Shown: piece after piece, positions 42,578 to 50,926 of the stretch
How positions within the stretch are numbered: position 1 is the stretch's first letter
Layout: each line of letters begins with the position of its first letter
Assembly (NCBI GenBank): GCA_964415795.1
Contig: CAYQBN010000001.1
Span: forward strand, 215,006-279,005
Length of the DNA: 64,000 bases
Reading direction: 5' to 3'
Source of the DNA: CALITV01 sp964415795
GTDB lineage: Bacteria; UBP6; UBA1177; JAKLFG01
Translations under genes and position numbers: made by a program
The notes under the pieces: generated by a model
Database searches by the model: none
What the model saw: only the letters and a program-made list of their open reading frames with translations
Told to the model about the DNA's origin: nothing

Positions 42578-43909
42578 ATGCTCCGCATCATCCGCACCGA
42601 CGATCCGTTCTTCAGCACCATCGCCGTCAGAGGGCGCATCGACTGGGGCTCCGGCGACGCATCCGCGCTCCTCGACAAGGTCATCGCCGCGATGCGGCGC
42701 GGTGAGCCGGTCGCCGTCCCCTACGCCGAACACCTTTTCACCACGGAAGAGCGAGCGCTCCGTTTCCTCGACGCCGCATTTGCCGCGACCGCCGAGGTCG
42801 TCCTCTACTGCCGTGATCTTTTGCTCCCGCCGGTACTTCTCCGCTACGCGCTCATCGAAGAGGCACCCGACCATCGTGAGGAATTCCTGCCCCGCATCGA
42901 GCGGCTCCCCTTCTCGCCCGAGACGCGCCGGGCAATTGCCGAGAACCTCCGCGGATTCCCCGCGACGCGCCTCGCGGCGCTTCTCGACGAACTGGCGACA
43001 AAACCCGAAGAGAAAGCGGTGCCGACGCTCCTTTCCCACAAACGGGCGCTCCTCAAGCGCAACACGGTGCTTGAGGCGGTCACCGTCGAAAGCGGCCTCG
43101 ACGACATCGGCGGACTCGCCGAACTCAAGCAGTGGATCATCGAGCGGCGCGGCAACTTCTCGCCCGAGGCGCGGGCCTTCGGCATCCCGATGCCCAAGGG
43201 GCTCCTTCTCCTCGGCGTGCAGGGGTGCGGCAAGAGCCTCACCGCCAAGAGCATCGCGAACATCTGGCGCTTTCCCCTCGTCCGGCTCGACTTCGTGAAC
43301 CTCTTCCGGCAGGAGCGGAGCGTCGAGGAACTCGTGCGTGACGCGATCGCTGCCGCCGAATCGTTCGCTCCCCTCGTCCTCTGGATAGACGAGATAGAGA
43401 AGGCGCTTTTCCAAGAGGCGCAGTCGGCGGAGGTGCGCCGCGTCCTCGGCTGGCTCATGACGTGGATGCAGGAGAAGACCGCCCCTGTCTTCCTCGTCGC
43501 CACAGCGAACAATGTCGAGATACTGCCGCCCGAACTTCTGCGCAAAGGGCGCTTCGACGAGATATTCTTCGTGGACCTTCCCTCCGCCGAGGAGCGGACC
43601 GAGATACTCCGCATCCATCTTGCGCGCCGCCGCCGCGATCCGAACGCCTACGATGCAGCAAAGATCGCCGGAGCCGCCGAACACTTCTCGGGTGCCGAAC
43701 TCGAACAGGTGGTCATCGACGCGCTCGTCGCCGACTACGCGAAAGGGCGCGACCTCACCCAAAAGACGCTCGAAGAGGTGCTCCGCCGCACCGTACCGCT
43801 CGCCGTCACCTACGAAGAGCAGATAAAGAAACTCCGGATGTGGGCCCGCGGCCGCGCACGCAACGCCTCGGGGAACCTCCGCATCGAGGCGCTCTTCCAG
43901 TCGCCCTAG
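42578..43909 (+). CDS. Ycf46-like AAA+ ATPase
   Basis: 443 residues. N-terminal all-alpha/beta region without motif (about 1-165), AAA core with Walker A GVQGCGKS (Lys219), Walker B LVLWIDEIEK (Asp271-Glu272), sensor 1 FLVATANN and arginine finger region RKGRFDEIF. The sequence matches the Ycf46-type AAA group. Function is unknown in bacteria, possibly assembly or stress response. GGGAGGG is 5 nt before the ATG. Directly followed by the NFACT gene. Confidence 0.8.
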   Translation: MLRIIRTDDPFFSTIAVRGRIDWGSGDASALLDKVIAAMRRGEPVAVPYAEHLFTTEERALRFLDAAFAATAEVVLYCRDLLLPPVLLRYALIEEAPDHREEFLPRIERLPFSPETRRAIAENLRGFPATRLAALLDELATKPEEKAVPTLLSHKRALLKRNTVLEAVTVESGLDDIGGLAELKQWIIERRGNFSPEARAFGIPMPKGLLLLGVQGCGKSLTAKSIANIWRFPLVRLDFVNLFRQERSVEELVRDAIAAAESFAPLVLWIDEIEKALFQEAQSAEVRRVLGWLMTWMQEKTAPVFLVATANNVEILPPELLRKGRFDEIFFVDLPSAEERTEILRIHLARRRRDPNAYDAAKIAGAAEHFSGAELEQVVIDALVADYAKGRDLTQKTLEEVLRRTVPLAVTYEEQIKKLRMWARGRARNASGNLRIEALFQSP

Positions 43910-43918
43910 CACCGCGCG

Positions 43919-45235
43919 ATGTACCTCTCGGAACTCTCTGCCGCCACCGCAACGCTCGCCGACCTCGGTACCGGCGCGCTCGTGAACACCGTCTATCGCT
44001 CCTGCGGCGGCACGCTCGTCAAACTCTACGGCGCCCGCGAACCGCTCGAAGGTTTCTTCTTCTCGACGGCGAAGCGTCTCTTCTTCCCGGTCCGCGACAT
44101 CGCCGCCTTCCCGCGCGAGGAGATAACGACCCTCGAATCGGCGCTCCGCAAGTACCTCGGTGGCAAACCGCTCGCCGCCACGACGGTCGAGACCGCGTAT
44201 GGCCGTGTGGTCACCGTGCGCTTCGGGACGATAACGCTCGTCGTGCCGCTCTTCGCCGGCAAAGCGGTCTTCATCCGCGACGGAGAAGACGTCCTGCTCT
44301 GGCAGGAACACCCCGATGCGCCGCTCGAGCCGCTTTCCGCGCCGCTCGGCGACAAGGAGCCGCGACTCGACGACCCCTTCGACTGGGAATCGCGGTTCCT
44401 CGCCGAGGAAGAAGAACGCCGGAAGGAGGAGCACCGAAAACGGATCGAGGCGGCGCGTCGCACCCTCGCCGAGCGGATAGCCAAGATGCGCGCCGAACAG
44501 CGGCGGGCGCTCGAGCGTGCCGAAAGACATCGCACCGACGCCGAACTCATCAAGGCATGGCTCTACACCCTGCCGGCGCAGGAGCGGCGCGCCTCGCTCA
44601 CCCTCGTGGACCGCGACGAAACGGAGAAGACCATCGCCCTCGATCCCGAACGCACCATCACCGAGAACATGAACGCCCTCTTCGCCGAGGCGAAACGGCT
44701 CCGGCGCGGCGCCGCGACCCTCGAGGCGCGCATCGCCGAGAACGAGCGGGCGCTCTCCGCGCTCGAAGAGACGCCACCGCCCGCCCCACGCCGCGAACGC
44801 GCCGAACGCCGCGAAACCTCCGCCAAAGAGGCGCACCGTCATCTTCCCTACCGCCGCTTCCGCGCCCCCTCCGGACGCCTCTTCCTCGTCGGCAAATCGG
44901 CCCGCGACAACGACGAACTCACCTTCAAGGTCTCCTCGCCGCACGACCTCTGGTTCCACGCGCAGGGACAGGCGGGAAGCCATGTGATACTCCGCAAAGG
45001 CAAAGGAGAGGTCGCGACCGAGGAGGAGGTCTTCCTCGGCTGTTGCCTCGCCCTTTTCTACAGCAAGGCACGCACCGCGATGGAGGGTGAGGTCTGGTTC
45101 ACCGAGCGGAAGTTCGTCCGCAAAAAGAAGGGGATGCCCCCCGGCATGGTGCTCGTCACGCAGGGCAAGCCGAAGTTCGTTCGCGCCGATCCTTCGTTCT
45201 TTTCGAGGCTTACCCGCGAAGACGGCGACGAATGA
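43919..45235 (+). CDS. Short RqcH/NFACT ribosome quality control-like protein
   Basis: 438 residues. N-terminal NFACT-N-like segment (about 1-160: LSELSAATATLADLGTGALVNTVYRS, VRFGTITLVVPL). Arg/Glu-rich coiled coil (about 165-310). C-terminal NFACT-R domain: RRFRAPSGRLFLVGKSARDNDELTF, SSPHDLWFHAQGQAGSHVIL, FYSKARTAMEGEVWFT. RqcH binds the 50S-peptidyl-tRNA and adds Ala tails. At 438 residues it is shorter than the usual 550-580, and I see little room for the helix-hairpin-helix part. No Shine-Dalgarno, 9 nt after the AAA gene. Confidence 0.78.
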   Translation: MYLSELSAATATLADLGTGALVNTVYRSCGGTLVKLYGAREPLEGFFFSTAKRLFFPVRDIAAFPREEITTLESALRKYLGGKPLAATTVETAYGRVVTVRFGTITLVVPLFAGKAVFIRDGEDVLLWQEHPDAPLEPLSAPLGDKEPRLDDPFDWESRFLAEEEERRKEEHRKRIEAARRTLAERIAKMRAEQRRALERAERHRTDAELIKAWLYTLPAQERRASLTLVDRDETEKTIALDPERTITENMNALFAEAKRLRRGAATLEARIAENERALSALEETPPPAPRRERAERRETSAKEAHRHLPYRRFRAPSGRLFLVGKSARDNDELTFKVSSPHDLWFHAQGQAGSHVILRKGKGEVATEEEVFLGCCLALFYSKARTAMEGEVWFTERKFVRKKKGMPPGMVLVTQGKPKFVRADPSFFSRLTREDGDE

Positions 45236-45246
45236 ACCGGCTTTTT

Positions 45247-45274
45247 TTGAATAAAACTTTTTTCACGCTATCCT
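45247..45274 (+). promoter_or_regulatory. Sigma70-like promoter of outer-membrane protein gene
   Basis: TTGAAT (45247-45252), 16 bp, TATCCT (45269-45274). The leader up to 45331 contains a GC-rich imperfect hairpin around 45284-45306. Confidence 0.4.
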
Positions 45275-45331
45275 TTTCACCACACGGCGGAACCGCGGTC
45301 CGCGTGAACAACTGAACGAAGGAGACAAACG

Positions 45332-45922
45332 ATGAGAACACTGATGCTTATTGCCGCGTTCCTCTTCGCCGCCGCCCCGCTGTGGGCCGATGCCGAGAGC
45401 GGCGAAGGATGTCTCGGTCTCGATCTCGGCTTCTCGTGGGGACACTACTACTACTCGCCGTTCCCCGACGCGATGGGCGCCAACATCGGCCTCCACTACG
45501 AACCGCCGCTCACCGAGGAACTCAATCTCGTGGTCGGCGCGCGCTACAACTTCCTCTACTGGAGCGACACCTACGACGGAACCGAGGAGAACATGATGTA
45601 CCACCTGTCGCAGGCGGGCGTCGGGATAAAGTTCCTCTTCGATGTCTACAACATCCTTCCCTATATGGGCGTCGGTTTCACCTTCAATGTGAACGCCTAC
45701 GACCCGAACGACGCCTTCGCCGCGCGCCGCGACCGTCCCGCCGGCGTCCGGTTCGCTCCCGGCGTCTATTTCGATCTCGGCACCGACATCTACACCGGGG
45801 ACGACTTCAGCGTCGGCCTCGACCTGCGCTACGACTGGATACTCGACTACCTCTACAACGACATCAAGATACCGAATCTCTTCTCGTTCAACCTGCGACT
45901 CAACTTCCTCACGATCAACTGA
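45332..45922 (+). CDS. Small outer-membrane beta-barrel protein
   Basis: 196 residues: signal peptide (LMLIAAFLFAAAPLWA), then eight or so amphipathic beta strands (GLDLGFSWGHYYYS, NLVVGARYNFLYW, YMGVGFTFNVNAYD, FSVGLDLRYDWILDYLY) and a terminal strand FNLRLNFLTIN. It has the size of an OmpX/OmpW-like barrel. GGAG RBS. Its stop overlaps the start of the next gene by one base. Confidence 0.65.
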   Translation: MRTLMLIAAFLFAAAPLWADAESGEGCLGLDLGFSWGHYYYSPFPDAMGANIGLHYEPPLTEELNLVVGARYNFLYWSDTYDGTEENMMYHLSQAGVGIKFLFDVYNILPYMGVGFTFNVNAYDPNDAFAARRDRPAGVRFAPGVYFDLGTDIYTGDDFSVGLDLRYDWILDYLYNDIKIPNLFSFNLRLNFLTIN

Positions 45923-46548
45923 TGACCGACCACACCGCCCGACGAAGAGACCTCGAAGAACTTGCGCGGCGTCTTACCTCGCCGCACGACATTCAGCGGC
46001 TTCTCAACAACCTCCCCTACTCGACCCACAAAGCGTGCCTCTCGCCGTGGCGCGTCCTCAAAGAGCAGAGCGCCCACTGCGCCGAAGGCGCCTACCTCGC
46101 GGCAGCGATATTCGCCCTGCAGGGAGGAAAACCGCTCGTCGTCGACCTCCTCGCAGAGAACGACGACGACCATCTCATCGCGCCGTTCCGCATCGACGGC
46201 CGCTGGGGCGCCGTCGCCAAGTCGAACACGACGATGCTCCGCTACCGCGAACCGGTATACGAGAACCTGCGTGAACTCGTCATGTCCTACTTCGACTGCT
46301 ACTTCAATACCAACGGCTTCAAGTCGCTCCGCGCTTACTCAGAATCAGTGAACCTCGACGAGATCGACGGCCCCGACTGGATGACGAGCGACGACGACCT
46401 CAACTTCATCGGGGAACGGATCACGGCGATGCCACACCACGCCATCGTGGACGAAAAGATGCGTTCACGACTCTCCCCTGCCGACCCCGACCTCGTGAAA
46501 GCCTGCTTCCTCGGCTCCCGCGAAGAGGGTCTCTTCAAACCGCGGTGA
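45922..46548 (+). CDS. Putative transglutaminase-like protein of unknown function
   Basis: 208 residues from ATG 45922, translationally coupled to the outer-membrane gene. The core SAHCAEGAYLAAAIFALQGG (Cys53), DDDHLIAPF (His84) and a following KSN are arranged like the Cys-His-Asp/Asn triad of transglutaminase-fold enzymes. No signal peptide, so cytoplasmic. I do not recognise a named family; the triad assignment is inference. Converges on the sugar acetyltransferase gene with 7 bp between. Confidence 0.6.
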   Translation: MTDHTARRRDLEELARRLTSPHDIQRLLNNLPYSTHKACLSPWRVLKEQSAHCAEGAYLAAAIFALQGGKPLVVDLLAENDDDHLIAPFRIDGRWGAVAKSNTTMLRYREPVYENLRELVMSYFDCYFNTNGFKSLRAYSESVNLDEIDGPDWMTSDDDLNFIGERITAMPHHAIVDEKMRSRLSPADPDLVKACFLGSREEGLFKPR

Positions 46549-46552
46549 GAAC

Positions 46553-46617
46553 AACTCACCCCGCTTCGCTACGCTCCGTCTCCCCTCTCTTACCACGAGA
46601 GGGGTCGGGGGTGAGTT
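46553..46617. repeat. Interspersed palindromic repeat inside the acetyltransferase 3' end
   Basis: Outer arms AACTCACCCC and GGGGGTGAGTT enclose an inner stem CCCCTCTC-TTACCAC-GAGAGGGG. This form is a common REP-like dispersed element. On the minus strand it encodes the last ~20 residues and stop of the acetyltransferase gene. Confidence 0.7.
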
Positions 46618-47161
46618 TCCGCTCCCTCACCTTCACCGCCGGATTTCCCTGATAGATACCGTAGGGTTCGAGGTCTTTCGTCGCGACCGAGCCGACGGTG
46701 AGGATCGCGTGGGTCCCCACCCGCACCCCCGGGCACACCACCGCCTTGGCTCCGATCCACGCGCCGTCCTCTATCGTGATGGGCCCGACGATGAGGTCGA
46801 ACGACTCCTTCTTGTAGTCGTGGTTGCCGCAAAGCAGCATCGCCCCCTGCGAGAGCGCCACATGGCTCCCGATGGTCACCTTCCCGAGGTTGTCTATCCA
46901 GACCCCCTCGCCGATCCAGACATGGTCGCCCACCTCGAGGAACCACGGGTACTTGATGTTCACCTTCGGCTTTATCACGACCCCGCGCCCCAGTTTCGCC
47001 CCGAAGAAGCGGAGCGCAAAACGCTTCACCCACATCGGCCACGGCAGGTAGGTGTTAAGAAGGATGCGCCCCTTGATGAACCAGAGGAGCCGCCGCAGGA
47101 AGCACCCCGGCCGGTACCACGCGTTGTTGAACTTCGACAGGTCGACCGCATTTTTCATCAT
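46556..47161 (-). CDS. WcaF-like sugar O-acetyltransferase (hexapeptide repeat)
   Basis: 201 residues, start at 47161 or the adjacent Met codon. NKFNNAWYRPG-like N-terminus (LSKFNNAWYRPGC), then left-handed beta-helix repeats (GVVIKPKVNIKYPWFLEVGD, VWIGEGVWIDNLGKVTIGSHV, WIGAKAVVCPGVRVG) with catalytic His in CGNHDY, ending GNPAVKVRER. Acetylates polysaccharide units such as in colanic acid synthesis. The last ~20 residues are encoded by the palindromic repeat at 46553-46617 and are not part of the fold. Confidence 0.85.
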   Translation of the reverse strand: MMKNAVDLSKFNNAWYRPGCFLRRLLWFIKGRILLNTYLPWPMWVKRFALRFFGAKLGRGVVIKPKVNIKYPWFLEVGDHVWIGEGVWIDNLGKVTIGSHVALSQGAMLLCGNHDYKKESFDLIVGPITIEDGAWIGAKAVVCPGVRVGTHAILTVGSVATKDLEPYGIYQGNPAVKVRERKLTPDPSRGKRGETERSEAG

Positions 47162-47236
47162 AGTGTCCTTCTACTCTCCTCCCGATTTGGCCAACCAAAC
47201 AGGAGCATGCTCCTTTTTTATCCAGAGGCAAGACTT

Positions 47237-48157
47237 TTAGAGGCCGGGGGTGAGTTCGATCCCCAGGACCTCCTTTATCGCCTCCCGCATCGAAACGCCT
47301 TTTTCTTTCGCGTACTTCTCGGTCTGGTAGATCTTCGCGTCCACGAGGAAGCGGTACCAGAACCCCTGCAGGAAATGGAAGATGAGTCCCGGCATCCCGT
47401 CGAGGAAACCGAGTTTCAGGAAGTAGCGGTACTTCCAGTAGATGAACGCCCGGAGGAAGAGCGGCAGGCGGTAGTAGAAGTTTTCCTTAAGCCACCGTTT
47501 TCGCTCGGTAGTGGTGGTCCCGCTCATCGAGCCGACCGAATCGAGTCTGAGCAGATCGTACTTCTGAACGAGGTATTCCGCCGCTTCGCGCGACGAATAA
47601 CCGTTGTGTTTCTTCGTGAAATCAGTGAGCGAATACATCCGGTCATGGTTCATCTCGAGGACATCGATGTTCGACTTCACCGTCGATCCCTCGACCCGGA
47701 TATGCTCATCCATGAATCGGTCTTCCATCGCCCCCTTCGATTTTCGGTAGACCCGCAGGAAGTAATTGGGATAAAATGCGCCGTGCTTTATCCACCGTCC
47801 CATAAAAAATATCTTCATTTTCACATAGATGCCGTCGTACTTCCCCGACTCGATGAGTTCCTTCAGTTCGGCGAACCCCTCCGGTGTCCACCGCTCGTCG
47901 GCATCGAGACGAAGGATCCACTCGTTCCGTGGGTTAGTGTTGTTCATCGCCCAAATGTACTGCGTGGCGTAATTCACCCACTTGTTTTGGAATATGCGAT
48001 CTGTGTATCGTCGCGCGATCTCGAGCGTTTTATCGGTCGAGAAACAATCCACGACAATGATCTCGTCGATGAACGGAGCCACCGAATCGAGACAGGCAGG
48101 CAGATTCCGCTCTTCGTTGAGCGTCATCACGATGGCGGTGATGGGGAGTTTGCTCAT
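47237..48157 (-). CDS. Family 2 glycosyltransferase
   Basis: 306 residues. GT-A fold: TAIVMTLNEERNLPACLDSV, IDEIIVVDCFSTDKT, and LRLDADERWTPEG (DxD). The C-terminus is amphipathic (RLPLFLRAFIYWKYRYFL). Similar to the WaaE/KdtX-type glucosyltransferases of LPS core and O-antigen loci. Overlaps the upstream GT by four bases. Confidence 0.85.
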   Translation of the reverse strand: MSKLPITAIVMTLNEERNLPACLDSVAPFIDEIIVVDCFSTDKTLEIARRYTDRIFQNKWVNYATQYIWAMNNTNPRNEWILRLDADERWTPEGFAELKELIESGKYDGIYVKMKIFFMGRWIKHGAFYPNYFLRVYRKSKGAMEDRFMDEHIRVEGSTVKSNIDVLEMNHDRMYSLTDFTKKHNGYSSREAAEYLVQKYDLLRLDSVGSMSGTTTTERKRWLKENFYYRLPLFLRAFIYWKYRYFLKLGFLDGMPGLIFHFLQGFWYRFLVDAKIYQTEKYAKEKGVSMREAIKEVLGIELTPGL

Positions 48158-49344
48158 TTTTTTATCACCCTTTCATACATCTTCACATACTTTTCTATCA
48201 ACGCTTCGCCTCTGTACTCCCGCGCCAGCATTATCGCGTTCTCCTTCATACTTTTTCGTTCAGTATCGCTCTGTGCAAAGAACCGTTCCAACGCCCGCGC
48301 GAGCGACGCCGGACCGTTCGGCACCCAGTAACCGGCCCCTTTCTGTTCGAGCACCTGCCACGGCGTTTTGTTCGAGGCGATGACCGGCACTCCCTGGGCG
48401 AGCGATTCGAGCACCACCATCCCGAAGTTCTCCGACTCCGACGGCAGAACGAACACCTCGGCGTGGCGGTAAAGCGTCGCCTTGGCGCGCCCCTCCACCC
48501 GCTTTTCAGTAAAGACAACGCGGTCCCCAAGGTTCAACTTTTCGACCAGCCCCTTCAACGTCCGTGTGTATTCAGGAACCTCGCCGGTCCATCCCGCGAT
48601 TACGAGTTTCAGATCGTTATCCCGCAGTGTCAATTTTGCGAATCCTTCTATGAGATTTTCTATCCTCTTTTTCGGATGGATACGGCCAAGGTGAAGAAGG
48701 TATCGGAACGGATACGGCGAATCTTCGTCTCCGGGAACAAAAATTTCTTCACCAAAGAGAATAGGTATGTTATGAATTCTTCTGTCGAGTGATTCGCCAG
48801 TATAGTCCTTTATGAATTCCCTTACATATCTTTCTTCCTCGTCTGAAGTGACATGGAAATGGCATCCGGTCAGTCCTTTCTTCACCCATGGCATCGAGAG
48901 GAACATTTTCTTTTTCAGTGTTCCACGGCTGAAAGTGTAAGGGAGAAGCGACCCGTGAGGTGTCCAAACAAGCGGTATATTATGTTCTTTGGCATATCCT
49001 GCCGAGATATGAGAAAGTATGGTATAGAGCATATTGGTGTTCATAACATCGCAGGAGACATCTTTCAGAATACCGGTCAGCAAGAATGGCCGTGCAAGTA
49101 ACAAGAGGTCGAGAACAAACGGCCGCTTCGTTTTGGGCATCCGTATGTAGTAAACTTGAACACCGTCAACATCTATCCATTGGTCGAAAGGAATGCCCGC
49201 ATCATCCGAGATATCGAAATTAGTAGTTATTACCTGAACCCTATGACCTCTTTTGACTAGTCCTTTCCCTAGGTCGTGGACCGAGTTGCATGGTCCGCCC
49301 TGCTGACTTGGATAATAACTGCCGATGGAAAAGAGAATGTTCAT
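48154..49344 (-). CDS. Family 4 glycosyltransferase
   Basis: 396 residues, GT-B fold. N-terminal SIGSYYPSQQGGPCNSVHDLGKGLVKRGH. Donor-binding half with LLHLGRIHPKKRIENLIEGF, LVIAGWTGEVP and the EX7E-type VLPSESENFGMVVLESLAQGVPVIASN. Retaining enzyme adding a hexose to the repeat unit. GGAGAG RBS. Confidence 0.85.
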   Translation of the reverse strand: MNILFSIGSYYPSQQGGPCNSVHDLGKGLVKRGHRVQVITTNFDISDDAGIPFDQWIDVDGVQVYYIRMPKTKRPFVLDLLLLARPFLLTGILKDVSCDVMNTNMLYTILSHISAGYAKEHNIPLVWTPHGSLLPYTFSRGTLKKKMFLSMPWVKKGLTGCHFHVTSDEEERYVREFIKDYTGESLDRRIHNIPILFGEEIFVPGDEDSPYPFRYLLHLGRIHPKKRIENLIEGFAKLTLRDNDLKLVIAGWTGEVPEYTRTLKGLVEKLNLGDRVVFTEKRVEGRAKATLYRHAEVFVLPSESENFGMVVLESLAQGVPVIASNKTPWQVLEQKGAGYWVPNGPASLARALERFFAQSDTERKSMKENAIMLAREYRGEALIEKYVKMYERVIKK

Positions 49345-49372
49345 GTCTCTCCTTAGAGGTATATTACAAAAA

Positions 49373-50050
49373 TTATTTCACCTCACGTTCGGTGCGGTGG
49401 AAATAAACAACTTCTTTTTTATCAAATGTTTTAATTGGCTTTGCAGGAACACCACCATAAAGCCAGCCCTCCTCAGTATACTTAGAGGCTAGTACTGCTC
49501 CAGCCGCTAAAACAGAATAACTTGGAAGGATTGTGCCTTTCAGGATTATGCAGCCAGTCGAAACAAAACAGTATTTCCCGATGATGACAGATTCTGCATC
49601 TTGTCGATTCTTATAGATATCAATACTATGAGTTAGTATTTGTGTGCCCAGTCCTGCTATTGTAGTAAAGTCACCGACATAGACTCCTCCGTTGCAATCT
49701 ATATAGTGCCGACTTGTGATACTAACCGATTCTCCTAATACTAGTTCACATTTTCTTTCTGGTCTATGTTTGAACGAATCAAAATCATCTCTCACAGGAA
49801 ATCCGGTGATATAAACATTTGATCCAATGAAAGAATTTTTCCCAATACTTAGAAGATCAATGTTTTTGCAAAAAGTTAAGTGTCCAATTCTCGCGCCTTC
49901 TGCCATTTTCAAATGCTTTGCAAGAATAATGCTCATTCCTATTTTTGCAGTAGGAGCAATATCATAACCCCAAAACAGACTCATTAACCATCTTCTCAAA
50001 AACCAAGGAAACAACCAGATCCCTACCTGAACCAACACCGCGGCAAACAT
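49373..50050 (-). CDS. Hexapeptide-repeat acyltransferase
   Basis: 225 residues. N-terminal hydrophobic segment (VQVGIWLFPWFLRRWLMSLFWGY), then left-handed beta-helix turns (IAPTAKIGMSIIL, GARIGHLTF, IGKNSFIGSNVYI, VIIGKYCFVSTGCIIL) ending GGVPAKPIK. Acceptor unknown; probably O-acetylates a sugar of the repeat unit. Starts the AT-rich part of the cluster. Confidence 0.75.
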   Translation of the reverse strand: MFAAVLVQVGIWLFPWFLRRWLMSLFWGYDIAPTAKIGMSIILAKHLKMAEGARIGHLTFCKNIDLLSIGKNSFIGSNVYITGFPVRDDFDSFKHRPERKCELVLGESVSITSRHYIDCNGGVYVGDFTTIAGLGTQILTHSIDIYKNRQDAESVIIGKYCFVSTGCIILKGTILPSYSVLAAGAVLASKYTEEGWLYGGVPAKPIKTFDKKEVVYFHRTEREVK

Positions 50051-50059
50051 GGCTTCTCC

Positions 50060-50926
50060 CTACAGGTATTTAAACACTTCGGTTATATGCTTTCCTTTAA
50101 ATCTCCAAGTATCTATCCATGCCCATAGATAAGAACCCGAAAGTACCTTCACTACAAAGAGAAGTTTTTCATAGAAGAAAGCATTATTCCACTGGTATCT
50201 ATCAGACAACAATGCTCTTTCTTTAAGAAAAGCAAATTCTGGATCGTTGTCAAAAGCATGCGAAGTTCTAGAGAATTCGTGTATCCGAAATCCCCAAAAA
50301 TAATGTTTCAACCGAAGAAAAGGTATGTTTAGTTTTGCAAATTTTCCCCACAAATCTACATCCATTGCATAACGAAGGTTTTCATCAAAACCTGAGGCCA
50401 TTGCAAAAATATCCCTGCTAAAAAAAGATGTTGGACCATGAACATACGGAGGCATCTTTTTGCTGAAAATTTTTATCCAAGAAGGTCCTTGAGAGCACCA
50501 CAAGATTTTTCCATCTTTTGAAAAGAAAATGGTATTTCCTACAACCCACCGACATGTTCTATTCTTCTCGAGGCAATCTCGTACCCTTGCAAGGGTATTA
50601 GGCAGCAACAAATCGTCTGCATTCAGCCAAGTAAAAAATTTACCTCGCGCCCGGGAAAATCCTTTATTGAATGCATGACTTTGTCCCCTATCCTTTTCGG
50701 AGCACCACCATGCGATGCGGTGTTCATACTTTTTGATGATCTCGACACTGTTGTCGGTACTGCCGCCGTCAACCACAATGAGTTCAAAATCCTGACACGA
50801 TTGAGTGAGAACCGATAAAATGGCCTCCTCTAAGAATCGCCCGTGGTTATAGTTTGCAATGACAATCGAAAAAAAAGGATCTTTCAAATCACCGGTAGAT
50901 GGTCTCTCCTGATTAAAGGTAGTCAT
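50060..50926 (-). CDS. Family 2 glycosyltransferase
   Basis: 288 residues from ATG 50926, which overlaps the upstream stop (ATGA); an ORF extension to 50974 lies inside that gene. GT-A motifs FSIVIANYNHGRFLEEAILS, FELIVVDGGSTDNSVEII, FTWLNADDLLLPNT (DxD equivalent) and MDVDLWGKFAK. Adds one sugar in the polysaccharide repeat. Confidence 0.85.
   Translation of the reverse strand: MTTFNQERPSTGDLKDPFFSIVIANYNHGRFLEEAILSVLTQSCQDFELIVVDGGSTDNSVEIIKKYEHRIAWWCSEKDRGQSHAFNKGFSRARGKFFTWLNADDLLLPNTLARVRDCLEKNRTCRWVVGNTIFFSKDGKILWCSQGPSWIKIFSKKMPPYVHGPTSFFSRDIFAMASGFDENLRYAMDVDLWGKFAKLNIPFLRLKHYFWGFRIHEFSRTSHAFDNDPEFAFLKERALLSDRYQWNNAFFYEKLLFVVKVLSGSYLWAWIDTWRFKGKHITEVFKYL

Noticed and set aside
42563..44983. 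Open frame of about 800 codons on the minus strand
   Set aside because: It is antisense to the AAA ATPase and NFACT genes, has no domain motif, and is rich in Gly/Arg/Glu as expected from the shadow of GC-rich codons.
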